In this document: piece after piece, positions 8,168-17,191 of the stretch
How the letters are laid out: each line of letters begins with the position of its first letter
How positions within the stretch are numbered: position 1 is the first letter of the stretch
Source of the DNA: Kineosporia sp. A_224
GTDB lineage: Bacteria; Actinomycetota; Actinomycetes; Actinomycetales; Kineosporiaceae
Assembly: GCF_002198655.1 (NCBI RefSeq)
Contig: NZ_MWLN01000215.1
Coordinates: 1 to 54,854 of the forward strand
Length of the DNA: 54,854 nt
Reading direction: 5' to 3'
Notes under the pieces: generated by a model
Databases searched by the model: none
The model's input: the letters and a program-made list of their open reading frames with translations, nothing else
Told to the model about the DNA's origin: nothing
Made by a program: the position numbers and the translations under genes

Positions 8168-11100
8168 CGGTCTGGGCGTCGTCGACCGGCGCGACGAACG
8201 AGTAGCTCGTCCGGGTGTTCTTCGTGACCATGATCATGGCGTCCATGTGGGGCTCGAGCGCCGAGACCTTGTCCGGCGGGGCGCCGACGATGAGCTGGAA
8301 GCCCAGGCCCTTCCAGGCCTGGACGGCGCGGCCGGCGAACTCCGAGTCGGACTTGATGAAGCCCTCGTCGATGACGACCGGGGCGAACCGGGGGCGGGCG
8401 CGCAGCTCGTCGCCGAGCCGGAACCGCAGCGCGGCACCGACGATGAACGCGACGAGCTCCTGGCTCTCACCGCCGCTCTTGTCGCCGAGCGACGAGTGGG
8501 TGCTGAGCACCTCGCCGTCCGGGCCGTAGCGCTCGGCCGTGACGAACACGTGCCGGCGGACGTCGAGGAGCGCGTCCCGGTCCCCGTGCTCGGCGTCCCA
8601 GCGGGGGTCCTGCCGGCGCCGGATCCGCGCCATGAACGTCTGCAGCGCCGCGAACCGGGCCTGCAGCTGCTCCTCTGTGAGCTCGCGGGTGGCACCGGAG
8701 GCGAGCTCGCGCAGGGCGCGCCGGAACAGGACGACGGTCTCCGGGACGACCCGCCGCAGCCGGATCCGCAGCCGGTCACCGGTGGCCCCGAAGGACAGGT
8801 GCTGGAGGATCTCGTTGATCGGCTCGAGCCGCTCCTCGATCTCCTGGACGCAGGACTCCATCGCCCCCGAGAGCGGGACGAGGTCCTCCCCCGACCACTT
8901 CATGAGCTTGCCGCGCCAGGTCTCCTTCTGCTCGTGGAGGCCGGTCGTGAGGATCCGGTCGAGGATCGCCGCGTAGTCCGGGTACGACGCGGACGACCGC
9001 CCGAGGTTCGGGTCGGGGAAGCGCCGCAGGTAGGTCGCGAAGATCGCCTCGAGGTCGGCCTCGGCACCGGTCGCTGCGCCCTGCGCGGCGGCGAACGCCT
9101 CGCTGAGCTGCTTGTGCAGCCGGGCCAGGTTCTCGGTGAACGCGTCCAGGGAGTCCGGGTCGGCCGGGCCGACCGCCTCGACGAAGTAGCCGTCGAGCGC
9201 CGCCGACTGCTCCGGCGTCAGCCCGACGAGGGGGTCGCCCTCGAGCCGGTCGACGTCGCGGGTCGCCTCGTCCTGCGCGTCGGTGAGGCGCTCGCGGTCG
9301 GCGTCGAGCCGCTCGCTGAGGCCCTTGAGCCGGTACCGGTTCTCCCGTGCCCGCTCGAGGTCGGCCCGCAGGCCGTCGATCCGCTCCTGCACCGCCTTGA
9401 GCCGGTCGTTCGAGCCGAGGATCGCCTCCCGGGCCTGCGTGAGCGCGGCGATGTGCGCCTCCGCGCCCGCGACGTCGACGTCGTCCCACGCCGTGGCGTG
9501 GAGCGCCTCGTACGCCTTGCGCCGTGCGTCGAGGTCGCGGCGGCGGCCGTCGACGTCGGCCCGGGCGGCGCCGATCCGGGTGAGCTGCTCCTCGATCCGC
9601 GCGAGCTCGGCGTCGATCTCGGCGAGCGCCTCCTCGCTGGAGAAGCCGATGATGTTCGCCGCGTCGGCGCGCCCGTGCGTCCCGCGGCTGCCCTGCCGGG
9701 TCTGGCCCGCGAGCGTCACCCGGTACCCGTCGCCGTCGAGGTCCTTCGCCGTCTCGACGCAGAGCGCGTTGCGGGCGGGTTCGGACACGTGCCGCCGGAC
9801 CCAGCCGGCGAACGGCGAGTCCTTGAAGACGAGCTTGCCGGCGACCCGGTCGCCGTCGAGGGCGGCCGGACCGTCCACGCCGAGCGGCACGCCCTGGAAG
9901 GTCAGCCGGCCGCCGAGCCGGACCGGGTCGATCGCCCGGCTGAACGCCGCGAGGCGGTCCTGCGGCACGAGCAGGGTGCGGGCGCTCGCACCGAGCACCG
10001 TCTCGACGGCGCCGCGCCAGCGCTGCTCGCCGTCGCGCAGGTCGACGAGCTCGGCGAGGAACGGCAGCTCGTCGACGTCCGTCCCGGCCGCCTGCGCGAC
10101 CTGGAGCCGCATCTCGTGCAGCCGGCCGCGGATCCGGCTGGCCCGGCCGTCGAGCGACGTGCGCTCCTTCGTCAGGTCGCCGCGCCGCTGGAGCAGCGGG
10201 TACTCGTCGTCCCGCAGCGCCTCGCGCTCCTCGACGAGGGCCTGCGACCGGGCGTCGAACGCCTCGAGGAACGCCTCGGCGTCCTGCCGGGCACGGGCGA
10301 ACAGCGCGGGGTCGTCGAGCGGGAGGTCCAGGACGTCCGTGGCGTCGGCCAGCGCGCCGCGCCGGGCGAGCCGGGTGTCGCGCAGCGTCGTCGCCGCCAC
10401 GATCTGCTCGGCGAGGCTCGAGAGGTCCGCGCCGCCGGACGCCCGGTGCTCCTCGAGCGCCCCGGCGAGCTCCGTCTCGAGCCCCGACTCGGCGGTAAGG
10501 GCCGCCGCGAGGTCCTCGCTCGCCGTCCGCCGCCGGGCCTGGGTGTCGGTGACCGCCGCCTCGAGCAGGGCCAGCTCGCGGTACCGGCTCCACAGCTGCA
10601 CCGGGTTGCCGCCCTGGCGGCTCAGCCCGAAGGTGTCGATCTGCTCGATGACCGCGCGGGCCCGGGTCAGGTCGTCGTGCTTCTTCGTGATCGGGCCGAG
10701 CAGGTCGGCCTTCTCCTGCTCGGTCTGCATCGCCTGGTAGGAGGCGTCGAGGTCGTCGAAGTGGGCGATCGCCCGGTCGGCGGCCTCGTAGGTGCCCGGG
10801 CGCTCGAGGACCATGTCCTTGTAGAGGTCGTCGACGGTTCGGATCTGCTGCCCGGCCTGGATCCGGGCGAGCAGCTTGAGCGCCTTGGACCCGTCGCCGT
10901 TGGCGCCGATGCCGAGCCGGGTGTGCAGGCGGGTGGCGAAGGCGCTGTAGCCGTCGTGGGTCAGCAGTCCGGGGAACGCGAGCTTGAGCGCCTTGGGCTG
11001 GAACTGCTCGTGCGCCAGGGGTGCGAGCCCGGCGAGGTCGAGGTCGCCCTCGTAGGTCGCGAAGCGGGAGACGAGGTCGGCGAACGCCGTCGCCCGGGCC

Positions 11101-11645
11101 GGGACGTAGTAGACACGCAACGCCGTGAACCGGTGGCCGTGGTCGTCGACGAACGTCATCGAGACCGCGCCCCACGTCGGGACGCCGTCCCCGCGCAGGA
11201 GCTTCGGCTTCTCGCGGCCGGACTCGTCGGGCACGGTGTCGGTCTGCCCGCGCAGGTAGGACAGGAGGTTGCGCTGCCCGGCGCTGCGGGCGCGGCCGGA
11301 GACGGCGTCGTTCGACGCGCCGTTGAAGGCGATGTCGGAGGGCATCATGAGCGCGATGTACGCGTCGAGGAGCGTGCTCTTGCCGCTGCCGGAGGCGCCC
11401 GAGACGAGCGTCGACCCGGAGTGGAACGGCACCCGCACGGCGCCCTCGAAGCCGCCCCAGTTGACGACCTGGAGCGTGAGCGCCTTCCACTGGGTGGTGC
11501 CCTCGGTCGCGCCGTCGACGTAGAACAGCGGCGCGTCGCTCTGCCCACGGCCCGGGCCGGTGGCCCGCAGCGCGTAGTCGGGCAGCAGGGTGAGCTCGTC
11601 GGCCAGGACGTCCAGCGACGGGGTGTCGAGGTCGGTGTCGGTCAC
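8160..11645 (-). CDS. jetC: Wadjet SMC-like ATPase JetC (MukB/MksB type)
   Basis: 1161 aa, GTG start whose GTGA overlaps the jetB stop by 4 nt. It is the motor that extrudes DNA loops. Walker A GASGSGKSTLLDAY is at residues ~83-96, preceded by WGGFEGAVRVPFHSGSTLV. The middle ~600 residues are long charged helices (for example REALRDDEYPLLQRRGDLTK) broken by a hinge-like segment around LRDGEQRWRGAVETVLGASA. The C-terminal head has the ABC signature SLGDKSGGESQELVAFIVGA and Walker B with a D-loop, FAPVVIDEGFIKSDSEFAG. All ATPase elements needed for SMC engagement are intact. Its length and arrangement match JetC of type I Wadjet and MksB/EptC of mycobacteria, not RecN or SbcC. Confidence 0.94.
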   Translation of the reverse strand: MTDTDLDTPSLDVLADELTLLPDYALRATGPGRGQSDAPLFYVDGATEGTTQWKALTLQVVNWGGFEGAVRVPFHSGSTLVSGASGSGKSTLLDAYIALMMPSDIAFNGASNDAVSGRARSAGQRNLLSYLRGQTDTVPDESGREKPKLLRGDGVPTWGAVSMTFVDDHGHRFTALRVYYVPARATAFADLVSRFATYEGDLDLAGLAPLAHEQFQPKALKLAFPGLLTHDGYSAFATRLHTRLGIGANGDGSKALKLLARIQAGQQIRTVDDLYKDMVLERPGTYEAADRAIAHFDDLDASYQAMQTEQEKADLLGPITKKHDDLTRARAVIEQIDTFGLSRQGGNPVQLWSRYRELALLEAAVTDTQARRRTASEDLAAALTAESGLETELAGALEEHRASGGADLSSLAEQIVAATTLRDTRLARRGALADATDVLDLPLDDPALFARARQDAEAFLEAFDARSQALVEEREALRDDEYPLLQRRGDLTKERTSLDGRASRIRGRLHEMRLQVAQAAGTDVDELPFLAELVDLRDGEQRWRGAVETVLGASARTLLVPQDRLAAFSRAIDPVRLGGRLTFQGVPLGVDGPAALDGDRVAGKLVFKDSPFAGWVRRHVSEPARNALCVETAKDLDGDGYRVTLAGQTRQGSRGTHGRADAANIIGFSSEEALAEIDAELARIEEQLTRIGAARADVDGRRRDLDARRKAYEALHATAWDDVDVAGAEAHIAALTQAREAILGSNDRLKAVQERIDGLRADLERARENRYRLKGLSERLDADRERLTDAQDEATRDVDRLEGDPLVGLTPEQSAALDGYFVEAVGPADPDSLDAFTENLARLHKQLSEAFAAAQGAATGAEADLEAIFATYLRRFPDPNLGRSSASYPDYAAILDRILTTGLHEQKETWRGKLMKWSGEDLVPLSGAMESCVQEIEERLEPINEILQHLSFGATGDRLRIRLRRVVPETVVLFRRALRELASGATRELTEEQLQARFAALQTFMARIRRRQDPRWDAEHGDRDALLDVRRHVFVTAERYGPDGEVLSTHSSLGDKSGGESQELVAFIVGAALRFRLGDELRARPRFAPVVIDEGFIKSDSEFAGRAVQAWKGLGFQLIVGAPPDKVSALEPHMDAMIMVTKNTRTSYSFVAPVDDAQTGA

Positions 11646-12391
11646 AGCTGCTCCTCCGTGGCCTCGTCGTCGGTGGGCACGGCGGCGGGCACGTCGTCGG
11701 CCTCGTCGTCGATGACGTCCTGGACGCCGTCCGGCGTGTTCTGCTCCTGGAGCCAGCGCAGCAGCTCCTGGAGCCGTTCGAGCGGCAGGACGACGTCGAT
11801 GGCCGGGCTGACCTCGAACCGGTCGCCGCCGCGCGGGCCGATGAGCAGGCCCGCCTTCGTGAGGTTCTCCACGGCGTTCCCGGCGCGCTTGACGTCGCTC
11901 GCCTGGTCCGTGGCGTGGTCGGGCCGCAGGGAGGCGACGTGGTCGAGCATCTCCTCGCGGTCGACGTAGACCCGGGTCACCCCGGAGGCCTCCTCGGCCC
12001 GGCTGCGCGAGCGCAGGTAGACCATGAGGATCGTCTCCTCGCGCGACCACGCGGTGTCGAAGAGCAGCGTCGGGAACCGGCCGCCGCCGTCCGGCACCGC
12101 CTGGCGCTTGAAGGCGACCTCGCGCCGCAGGTCGAGGTGCAGGTCGAGGAAGAGGTCGTTGAGCCGTGACCGGGCGAGGTCGGGGGCGGCGACGAGGGCG
12201 CGCCACTCGGCGGGGTGGGTGCGCGCGGTGATGAACCGGTGCTTGAGCAGCGCGACGAGGGCCCTTCGCTGGCCGATCTCGAGCCGGCCCTCGTCGCCCT
12301 CGAAGAGGACGACGGTGCTCGTCAGCTCGCGGTCGGCGTCCTCGAGCTCGACCTCGACGTGGACCTCGCTGTCGTCGTGGGTGGTCGTCAT
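11642..12391 (-). CDS. jetB: Wadjet kite-type subunit JetB (DUF4194)
   Basis: 249 aa. ATG 12391 overlaps the jetA stop as ATGA, and its own TGA overlaps the jetC GTG by 4 nt. JetB (MukE/MksE-like) is a winged-helix kite protein that binds the JetA kleisin and DNA. The core RRALVALLKHRFITARTHPAEW, the strand-rich DTAWSREETILMVYLRSRSRA and the wing region TKAGLLIGPRGGDRFEVSPAIDVVLPLERLQELL fit DUF4194. The N-terminal ~30 residues and C-terminal ~35 residues are highly acidic tails, probably disordered. The position between jetA and jetC is the standard Wadjet order. Confidence 0.92.
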   Translation of the reverse strand: MTTTHDDSEVHVEVELEDADRELTSTVVLFEGDEGRLEIGQRRALVALLKHRFITARTHPAEWRALVAAPDLARSRLNDLFLDLHLDLRREVAFKRQAVPDGGGRFPTLLFDTAWSREETILMVYLRSRSRAEEASGVTRVYVDREEMLDHVASLRPDHATDQASDVKRAGNAVENLTKAGLLIGPRGGDRFEVSPAIDVVLPLERLQELLRWLQEQNTPDGVQDVIDDEADDVPAAVPTDDEATEEQL

Positions 12392-13956
12392 GAGGTCGTG
12401 TCTCCAGAGGTCTTCGACCGGCCGCGCCGGCGCGCGGGCCGGCCCGGGGTGCTGCCGTTCGCACGGCCGGGCGGGCCGTCGTCGGGCGGGTCGGTGGGCA
12501 ACGGGACGACGGGCACGAGCAGCTCGCGCCGGGTGCCGTCGGGCCGGACGGCGACAAACGTCTCGCGCTCGTCGCGGGCCTCGGACAGCGCCTTGGTGTT
12601 GGCGGCGAGGTGGAGCAGGCCGAGGATCTCGACGGGCCGCCGCAGGTCGTCGTCGAGGCCGGCGAACAGCTCGCCGAGCGAGCCGACCGGCCCGGCGGAG
12701 GCGATCGCCTCCTGGAGGACGTAGCGCAGGCGCCCCAGCGACGGGCCACCCAGGGCCCGGAGCTGCTCGAGGGAGAGCTCGGGCGGCCGCTCCTCGGTGA
12801 GGTCGCGCAGGGCCGGGACGGCGGCGTCCTCGGCCGGGTTGTAGAACCGCTCGCGCAGGTGGTCGACCTCGACCCGGCCCGGCAGCAGCGGCAGGTCGAC
12901 GTTCGCCCGCGGGCCGGAGGCCGCCAGCCAGCGCTGCAGCTCGCCGTCCAGCTGGCGCAGGGTGGCGTCGAGCTCGCGGTCGCGGGCCACGTTGTGCGTC
13001 GTGATGTAGTCGCGCAGCGTCCGGGTCACGCGGGTGCGCTGGTTGAGGACGTTGTCCATCCCGCGGCGGATCAGCGTGACCGTGCCGCGCAGGTCGCGCC
13101 GGTCGGCCGCGTCGAGCAGGCCCTCGGCCTTCGGGTGGGTGAGCAGCGCGCCGAGGTCCTCGGTGAGCTGGACGAGCAGCTCGTCGTCGCGCAGGAGCGC
13201 GAAGGCGCCCTCGAACGCGCGGCCCTCGGCGGTCGCGGTGGTCAGGGTCTCGGCACGCCGCAGGTAGTCGTCGACGACGGCGCCGGCGGAGCGGTCCTCC
13301 TCCCGGAACGAGGCGAGGATCTGGCCGCGCAGCGCGGTGAAGGCCTCCTCGACGCGGGCGAAGTCGCTCGGCAGGCCGGCGACGAGGGCGAGCAGCTCGC
13401 CGTACCCCTCGGCCATGTAGTCGTCGGAGACCTCGGGGAGCGCCTCGCCGGAGAGCAGCCTGTCCCGCTCGCGCTTCAACCGGTCGATCTCGGCGTCGAG
13501 GATGTCGATGCGCGCCCACTTGTCCGGGTTGGCCTCGGCGTTGAACCGGCGGACGGCGTTGACGATCGTCGCGATCCGGTGCTCGCTGAGGCTGGCCCGC
13601 TCGCGCATGAGGCTCGCGACGAGGCTCAGCGCGTCCCGCGCGTGGCTGGTCAGCGTGTAGACCTCGGTGCCGTCGTCCTCGACGCTGCGCACGAGCCACT
13701 GGCCCCGCATCCACCGCAGGCACAGGTCACGGCCCGAACCGCCCGGCACGTCGGGCGCGCCCGCGGCGCGCAGCTCCGCGGTGTACGTCTCGACCATCCC
13801 GTGCAGCCGCGCCGCCGGGACGTTGCGGGCATCCCGGGCGAACGCAGCCCGGAACAGCGCGATGACCACGGGTGCGTCACGGCGGTGCAGGAGCGTCAGG
13901 GTGGGTTGCTCGAACGCGCCGGAGACGCGCGCGAGCTCCCCCGCGATCTGGCTCAT
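12388..13956 (-). CDS. jetA: Wadjet kleisin subunit JetA (DUF3375)
   Basis: 522 aa. ATG 13956 is preceded by a strong purine SD (GGGGAGGGGC). JetA (MukF/MksF-like) is the kleisin that closes the SMC ring. The DUF3375 N-terminal winged helix is visible: HRRDAPVVIALFRAAF, then LCLRWMRGQWLVRSVEDDG and EVYTLTSHARDALSLVASLMRERASLSEHRI. A helical middle follows (FNAEANPDKWARIDILDAEI) and a C-terminal RRELLVPVVPLP segment, with an Arg-rich tail. It begins the jetABCD operon on strict reading, but the fic gene ends only 57 nt upstream on the same strand and no separate promoter is evident between them. Confidence 0.92.
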   Translation of the reverse strand: MSQIAGELARVSGAFEQPTLTLLHRRDAPVVIALFRAAFARDARNVPAARLHGMVETYTAELRAAGAPDVPGGSGRDLCLRWMRGQWLVRSVEDDGTEVYTLTSHARDALSLVASLMRERASLSEHRIATIVNAVRRFNAEANPDKWARIDILDAEIDRLKRERDRLLSGEALPEVSDDYMAEGYGELLALVAGLPSDFARVEEAFTALRGQILASFREEDRSAGAVVDDYLRRAETLTTATAEGRAFEGAFALLRDDELLVQLTEDLGALLTHPKAEGLLDAADRRDLRGTVTLIRRGMDNVLNQRTRVTRTLRDYITTHNVARDRELDATLRQLDGELQRWLAASGPRANVDLPLLPGRVEVDHLRERFYNPAEDAAVPALRDLTEERPPELSLEQLRALGGPSLGRLRYVLQEAIASAGPVGSLGELFAGLDDDLRRPVEILGLLHLAANTKALSEARDERETFVAVRPDGTRRELLVPVVPLPTDPPDDGPPGRANGSTPGRPARRRGRSKTSGDTTS

Positions 13957-14013
13957 GCCCCTCCCCTACGACGTCCGGTCCCGCCGGACACCCTAGGGAC
14001 CGACGCCGACAGC

Positions 14014-15114
14014 CTAGGAACCGGCGCCGGGGTCCCTGGCGCCGCCCCCGGGGCCGCGCCGGGTCCACGAGGCGGCGCGCCCGACCGAGTCGGGCTCGAT
14101 CCTCCCTTCGGCCTTGAGGTGGTTCAGGGCGAGCCGGATGGTCGGGTCCGAGACACCGGGCAGCGCCGTCCGGACGTCCGCGATCTGGAACACGGACGGC
14201 GCGTGGTGCAGCACGTAGTCGCGGACCCGGTCCTGCTTGCTGCCGCCCGCGCGGGCGCGCGAGGTCAAGGTCGCGAAGTCGTCGTAGGAGCGTGCCAGCA
14301 GCCCGACGAAGTACCGGAGCCACACCCAGGGGTCGTGCTCCGCCTCGTGCCACTGCGCTGTCGATGCCAGCAGGGCGGCGTAGTACGCGTCGGCGGACTC
14401 CGCGATCGAGGTCTCGAACGAGACGTAGCGGGTCACGTCGTACCCGGCGTCCTGGAGCAACGCGTTCGTGAGCGCCCGTGCGATGCGACCGTTCCCGTCG
14501 ACGAAGGGGTGGATCGTCAGCAGGTCGAGCACGAACAGCCCGATGACGATCACGGGATGGTGACGTCCAGCGGCCTGGGCTGCCGAGTAACGGGCGATCA
14601 GCTCGTCGAGGTACAGCGGCGTGAGCGCGGTCGACACCGGCGTGAACCGCTTGACCCTCGTCCCGTCCGGCAAGGTGTCGACGACGAGGTTGTCGACCTG
14701 CTTCAGCTGCCCGCCCGGGACCTCGGTGTACTGGAACAGCAGCCGGTGCAGATGCAGCACGAGACCGACGTCGAGCGGCCGCCACTGCTCCCGGTAGAGG
14801 TAGTCGAGCACCGACCGGTACCCGGCGAGCTCCTGCTCGCTGCGATCCCTCAGCTGCTCGTTGCTGCCGGAGAGGATGTCCGCCGCGCGCGCCCGGTCAG
14901 GCACGACCACGCCCTCGATCGAGGACGACGCCTCGATGCTGGCCACCCGGGCGCGATCGGCGAGGCTGGTCAGAAGCGCCGGCAGCTTGTCCCGGTACAG
15001 GGCCTCGCTCCCACTGCCGGCATCGATCCTGCGCAGGTCCGTGACCACGGCGAACGGCACGGATCCCGCCAGAGCGTCGAGGTCTTCGAAGGACTTCACG
15101 GACGCCGACCCCAT
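14014..15114 (-). CDS. class II Fic-domain protein (AMP transferase type)
   Basis: 366 aa. Fic enzymes transfer AMP or related groups from nucleotides to target proteins. The catalytic loop HPFVDGNGRIARAL (~residues 198-211) is a full HxFx[DE]GNGRxxR motif. The N-terminal inhibitory helix motif [ST]xxxE[GN] is present as SSSIEG, so the protein is an auto-inhibited class II Fic. The C-terminal ~80 residues form a winged-helix-like domain (KQDRVRDYVLHHAPSVFQIADVRTALPG), giving the common Fic_N-Fic-HTH layout, which often also self-regulates transcription. The start region is A+T-rich, unlike its neighbours. The gene stops 57 nt before jetA and may be co-transcribed with the Wadjet genes. Targets unknown; a housekeeping stress role is equally possible. 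Confidence 0.92.
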   Translation of the reverse strand: MGSASVKSFEDLDALAGSVPFAVVTDLRRIDAGSGSEALYRDKLPALLTSLADRARVASIEASSSIEGVVVPDRARAADILSGSNEQLRDRSEQELAGYRSVLDYLYREQWRPLDVGLVLHLHRLLFQYTEVPGGQLKQVDNLVVDTLPDGTRVKRFTPVSTALTPLYLDELIARYSAAQAAGRHHPVIVIGLFVLDLLTIHPFVDGNGRIARALTNALLQDAGYDVTRYVSFETSIAESADAYYAALLASTAQWHEAEHDPWVWLRYFVGLLARSYDDFATLTSRARAGGSKQDRVRDYVLHHAPSVFQIADVRTALPGVSDPTIRLALNHLKAEGRIEPDSVGRAASWTRRGPGGGARDPGAGS

Positions 15115-15116
15115 CC

Positions 15117-15160
15117 ACTAAACATGCTAAGAAGGATGTCGTTCTATTTAGTTTAGCAGG
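15117..15160 (-). promoter_or_regulatory. A+T-rich fic promoter/operator with CTAAA/TTTAG inverted elements
   Basis: A clear A+T-rich island in a G+C-rich background. Reading with fic (minus strand), a TGCTAAACT extended -10-like element lies near the far end and TAGCAT (15129-15124) lies 9 nt before the ATG. On the + strand CTAAA (15118-15122) and GCTAA (15126-15130) are mirrored by TTTAG (15147-15151) and TTTAGC (15152-15157). This fits an operator for a wing-helix protein, possibly the Fic protein itself. No gene is seen between here and the iolD stop at 15320. Confidence 0.5.
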
Positions 15161-15319
15161 ATCGCTTGCGTGGTTCCCGGAGCCCGCCTCGTCGGCCGCA
15201 GAACATCCGGATCACGAGACGCGCGGACCCCCGGACGCACCAACGCCCCCGCAGCACGGCGTGTCGCGCTTTCCTGGGCCGTTGTGACGTTCTGCGGTAC
15301 GGCCGTCTCGCCCTACGGG

Positions 15320-17191
15320 CTACACCCCGCGGCGCTGCCCGGCCAGCCCCTTGTCGAGGGCCGCCCGCGCTTGCCGGACGCCGTCCAGCTCGCTCACCTC
15401 GGGGACGCCCACCTGCCAGAACGCGGACGCCGGCGTCCAGTCGTCCGCGCGGACGGCGGTGACGATGACGCACGTGCGGTCGGACTCCCTCGCCACGCGC
15501 AGCGCCGTCCGCAGGTCGTCGAGCGACGAGACCTCGGCGGCGTCCGCGCCGAGGGCGGCGGCGTGCGCGGCGAAGCTCACCCGGGCGTCCGCCCCGGGAC
15601 CCCTGCTGTCGGCGAGCATCGTGTTGTAGGACTGGCCGCCCTGGCCCCGTTGGAGCCGGGAGATCACGGCGTGGCCCGCGTTGTCGCAGACGACGAGCAC
15701 GAACGGCTTGCCGGACTGGACGGCCGAGTAGATCTCCGAGTTGAGCATGAGGTACGAACCGTCGCCGACGAGCGAGAAGACCCGCCCGCGGTCGCGGGCG
15801 AACGCCGCGCCCCACCCACCGGCGATCTCGTAGCCCATGCAGGAGAAGCCGTACTCGCAGTCGAAGGAGGCCACCGCCTGGCTGCGCCAGTTGATGTTCA
15901 GCTCTCCGGGCAGACCGCCCGCGGCGGTCATGACGTAGTCGTCGGCGGTCGCGACGTCCTGCAGAGCCCCGACGACCTGCGCGTAGCTCGGCGGCCACGC
16001 GCCGTCCGGGGCGGTCCGCGCCGTGACGAAGGCGTCCAGCTCGACCTGCGCCGTCCTGGCGCGCCCGGCCCACTCCGGGTCGACGGCCCAGCCGTCGAGC
16101 AGCGGGCCGAGCGCGGTGACCGACTCGCGGGCGTCCCCGACGACGGCGACCGCGTGGTGCTTGAGCGCGTCGAAGCGCGCGGCGTTGAGGGTGACGACCC
16201 GGGCGGACGGCGCGAAGCCGGTCCACGAGCTCGTCGTGAAGTCCTCCAGCCGGGTGCCGACCGCGAGCACGAGGTCGGCCTCGGCCGCGACGGCGTTCGC
16301 GGCGTCCGCCCCGGTGACGCCGATGGCGCCCGCGTAGCAGGGGTGGTCGGCGAGCAGGCTCGACCGCCCGGCCACCGTCTCCACGACGGGGATCGAGAAG
16401 CGCTCGGCGAACGCCGCGAGCTCGGTCTCGGCCAGGGAGTAGTGCACCCCGCCGCCGGCCACGACCACGGGACGCCGGGCCTCGCGCAGCGCCTGCGCCG
16501 CCCGGCGGAGCTGTCCGAGGTCGGCCCGGGGCCGGGCGATCTCGTGCACGCGGACGTCGAAGAAGGACGCCGGGAAGTCGTACGCGTCGGCGGCCACGTC
16601 CTGCGGGAGACCGAGGAAGACGGGCCCGCAGTCGGCCGGGTCGAGCAGGGTGCCGACGACCTGCGGCAGGCTCGCGAGGAGCTGGGCGGGGTGCGTGATC
16701 CGGTCCCAGTAGCGCACGACCGGCCGGAAGGCGTCGTTGACCGTCAGCGAGGGGTCGCCGAAGTGCTCGACCTGCTGCAGCACCGGGTCGGGCAGCCGGC
16801 TGACGAAGGTGTCGCCGGCGACGAAGAGAACCGGCAGCCGGTTCGACATGGCGACGCCGGCGGCGGTGACCATGTTCGTCGCGCCCGGGCCGATCGACGA
16901 CGTCGCGACCATGACCTGACGGCGACGGCGGGCCTTCGCGAACGCCGCGGCGGCCAGACCCATCCCCTGCTCGTTCTGGCCCCGCCACACGGGCAGCTCG
17001 TCGCGGTGCCGCTCGAGGCTGTGCCCCAGGCTCGTCGCGTTCCCGTGGCCGAAGATGGCCAGGACCCCGGGGAACATCGGGCCGGCGGGTGCGCCGGGCA
17101 GGTCGTCCTGGACGACCTGCTGCGCCACGAGGTAGCGCACGAGGGCCTCCGCCGTCGTGACCCGCACGGTGCCGTCGCTGCTGTGCTGCAT
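15320..17191 (-). CDS. iolD: 3D-(3,5/4)-trihydroxycyclohexane-1,2-dione hydrolase IolD
   Basis: 623 aa from ATG 17191, which overlaps the preceding dehydrogenase stop as TGATG. This ThDP-dependent enzyme opens the inositol-derived ring to 5-deoxy-glucuronate. The fold is that of acetolactate-synthase-like enzymes: an N-terminal Pyr domain with the catalytic Glu region RGQNEQGMGLAAAAF and SIGPGATNMVTAAGVA, a central DHS-like domain (VVVAGGGVHYSLAE), and a C-terminal PP domain with the ThDP/Mg site DFDC-like SFDCEYGFSCMGYEIAGGWG ... SLVGDGSYLMLNSEI, i.e. GDGS with the metal-binding Asn about 27 residues on. Length fits IolD (~620-650). It is the last gene of the six-gene minus-strand iol operon. 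Confidence 0.94.
   Translation of the reverse strand: MQHSSDGTVRVTTAEALVRYLVAQQVVQDDLPGAPAGPMFPGVLAIFGHGNATSLGHSLERHRDELPVWRGQNEQGMGLAAAAFAKARRRRQVMVATSSIGPGATNMVTAAGVAMSNRLPVLFVAGDTFVSRLPDPVLQQVEHFGDPSLTVNDAFRPVVRYWDRITHPAQLLASLPQVVGTLLDPADCGPVFLGLPQDVAADAYDFPASFFDVRVHEIARPRADLGQLRRAAQALREARRPVVVAGGGVHYSLAETELAAFAERFSIPVVETVAGRSSLLADHPCYAGAIGVTGADAANAVAAEADLVLAVGTRLEDFTTSSWTGFAPSARVVTLNAARFDALKHHAVAVVGDARESVTALGPLLDGWAVDPEWAGRARTAQVELDAFVTARTAPDGAWPPSYAQVVGALQDVATADDYVMTAAGGLPGELNINWRSQAVASFDCEYGFSCMGYEIAGGWGAAFARDRGRVFSLVGDGSYLMLNSEIYSAVQSGKPFVLVVCDNAGHAVISRLQRGQGGQSYNTMLADSRGPGADARVSFAAHAAALGADAAEVSSLDDLRTALRVARESDRTCVIVTAVRADDWTPASAFWQVGVPEVSELDGVRQARAALDKGLAGQRRGV

Noticed and set aside
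8160-12749. Extension of the jetC frame upstream to 12749 as one giant protein
   Set aside because: The first ~370 residues are low-complexity and overlap jetB; the GTG at 11645 overlapping the jetB stop is the natural start.
6965-15114. Larger defence island (restriction-modification, CRISPR, retron) around Wadjet
   Set aside because: No nuclease, methyltransferase, reverse transcriptase or repeat array was found next to it; neighbours are sugar and inositol genes.
15161-15319. Possible small RNA or tRNA between fic and iolD
   Set aside because: No cloverleaf, promoter or terminator beyond a 4-bp hairpin was seen.
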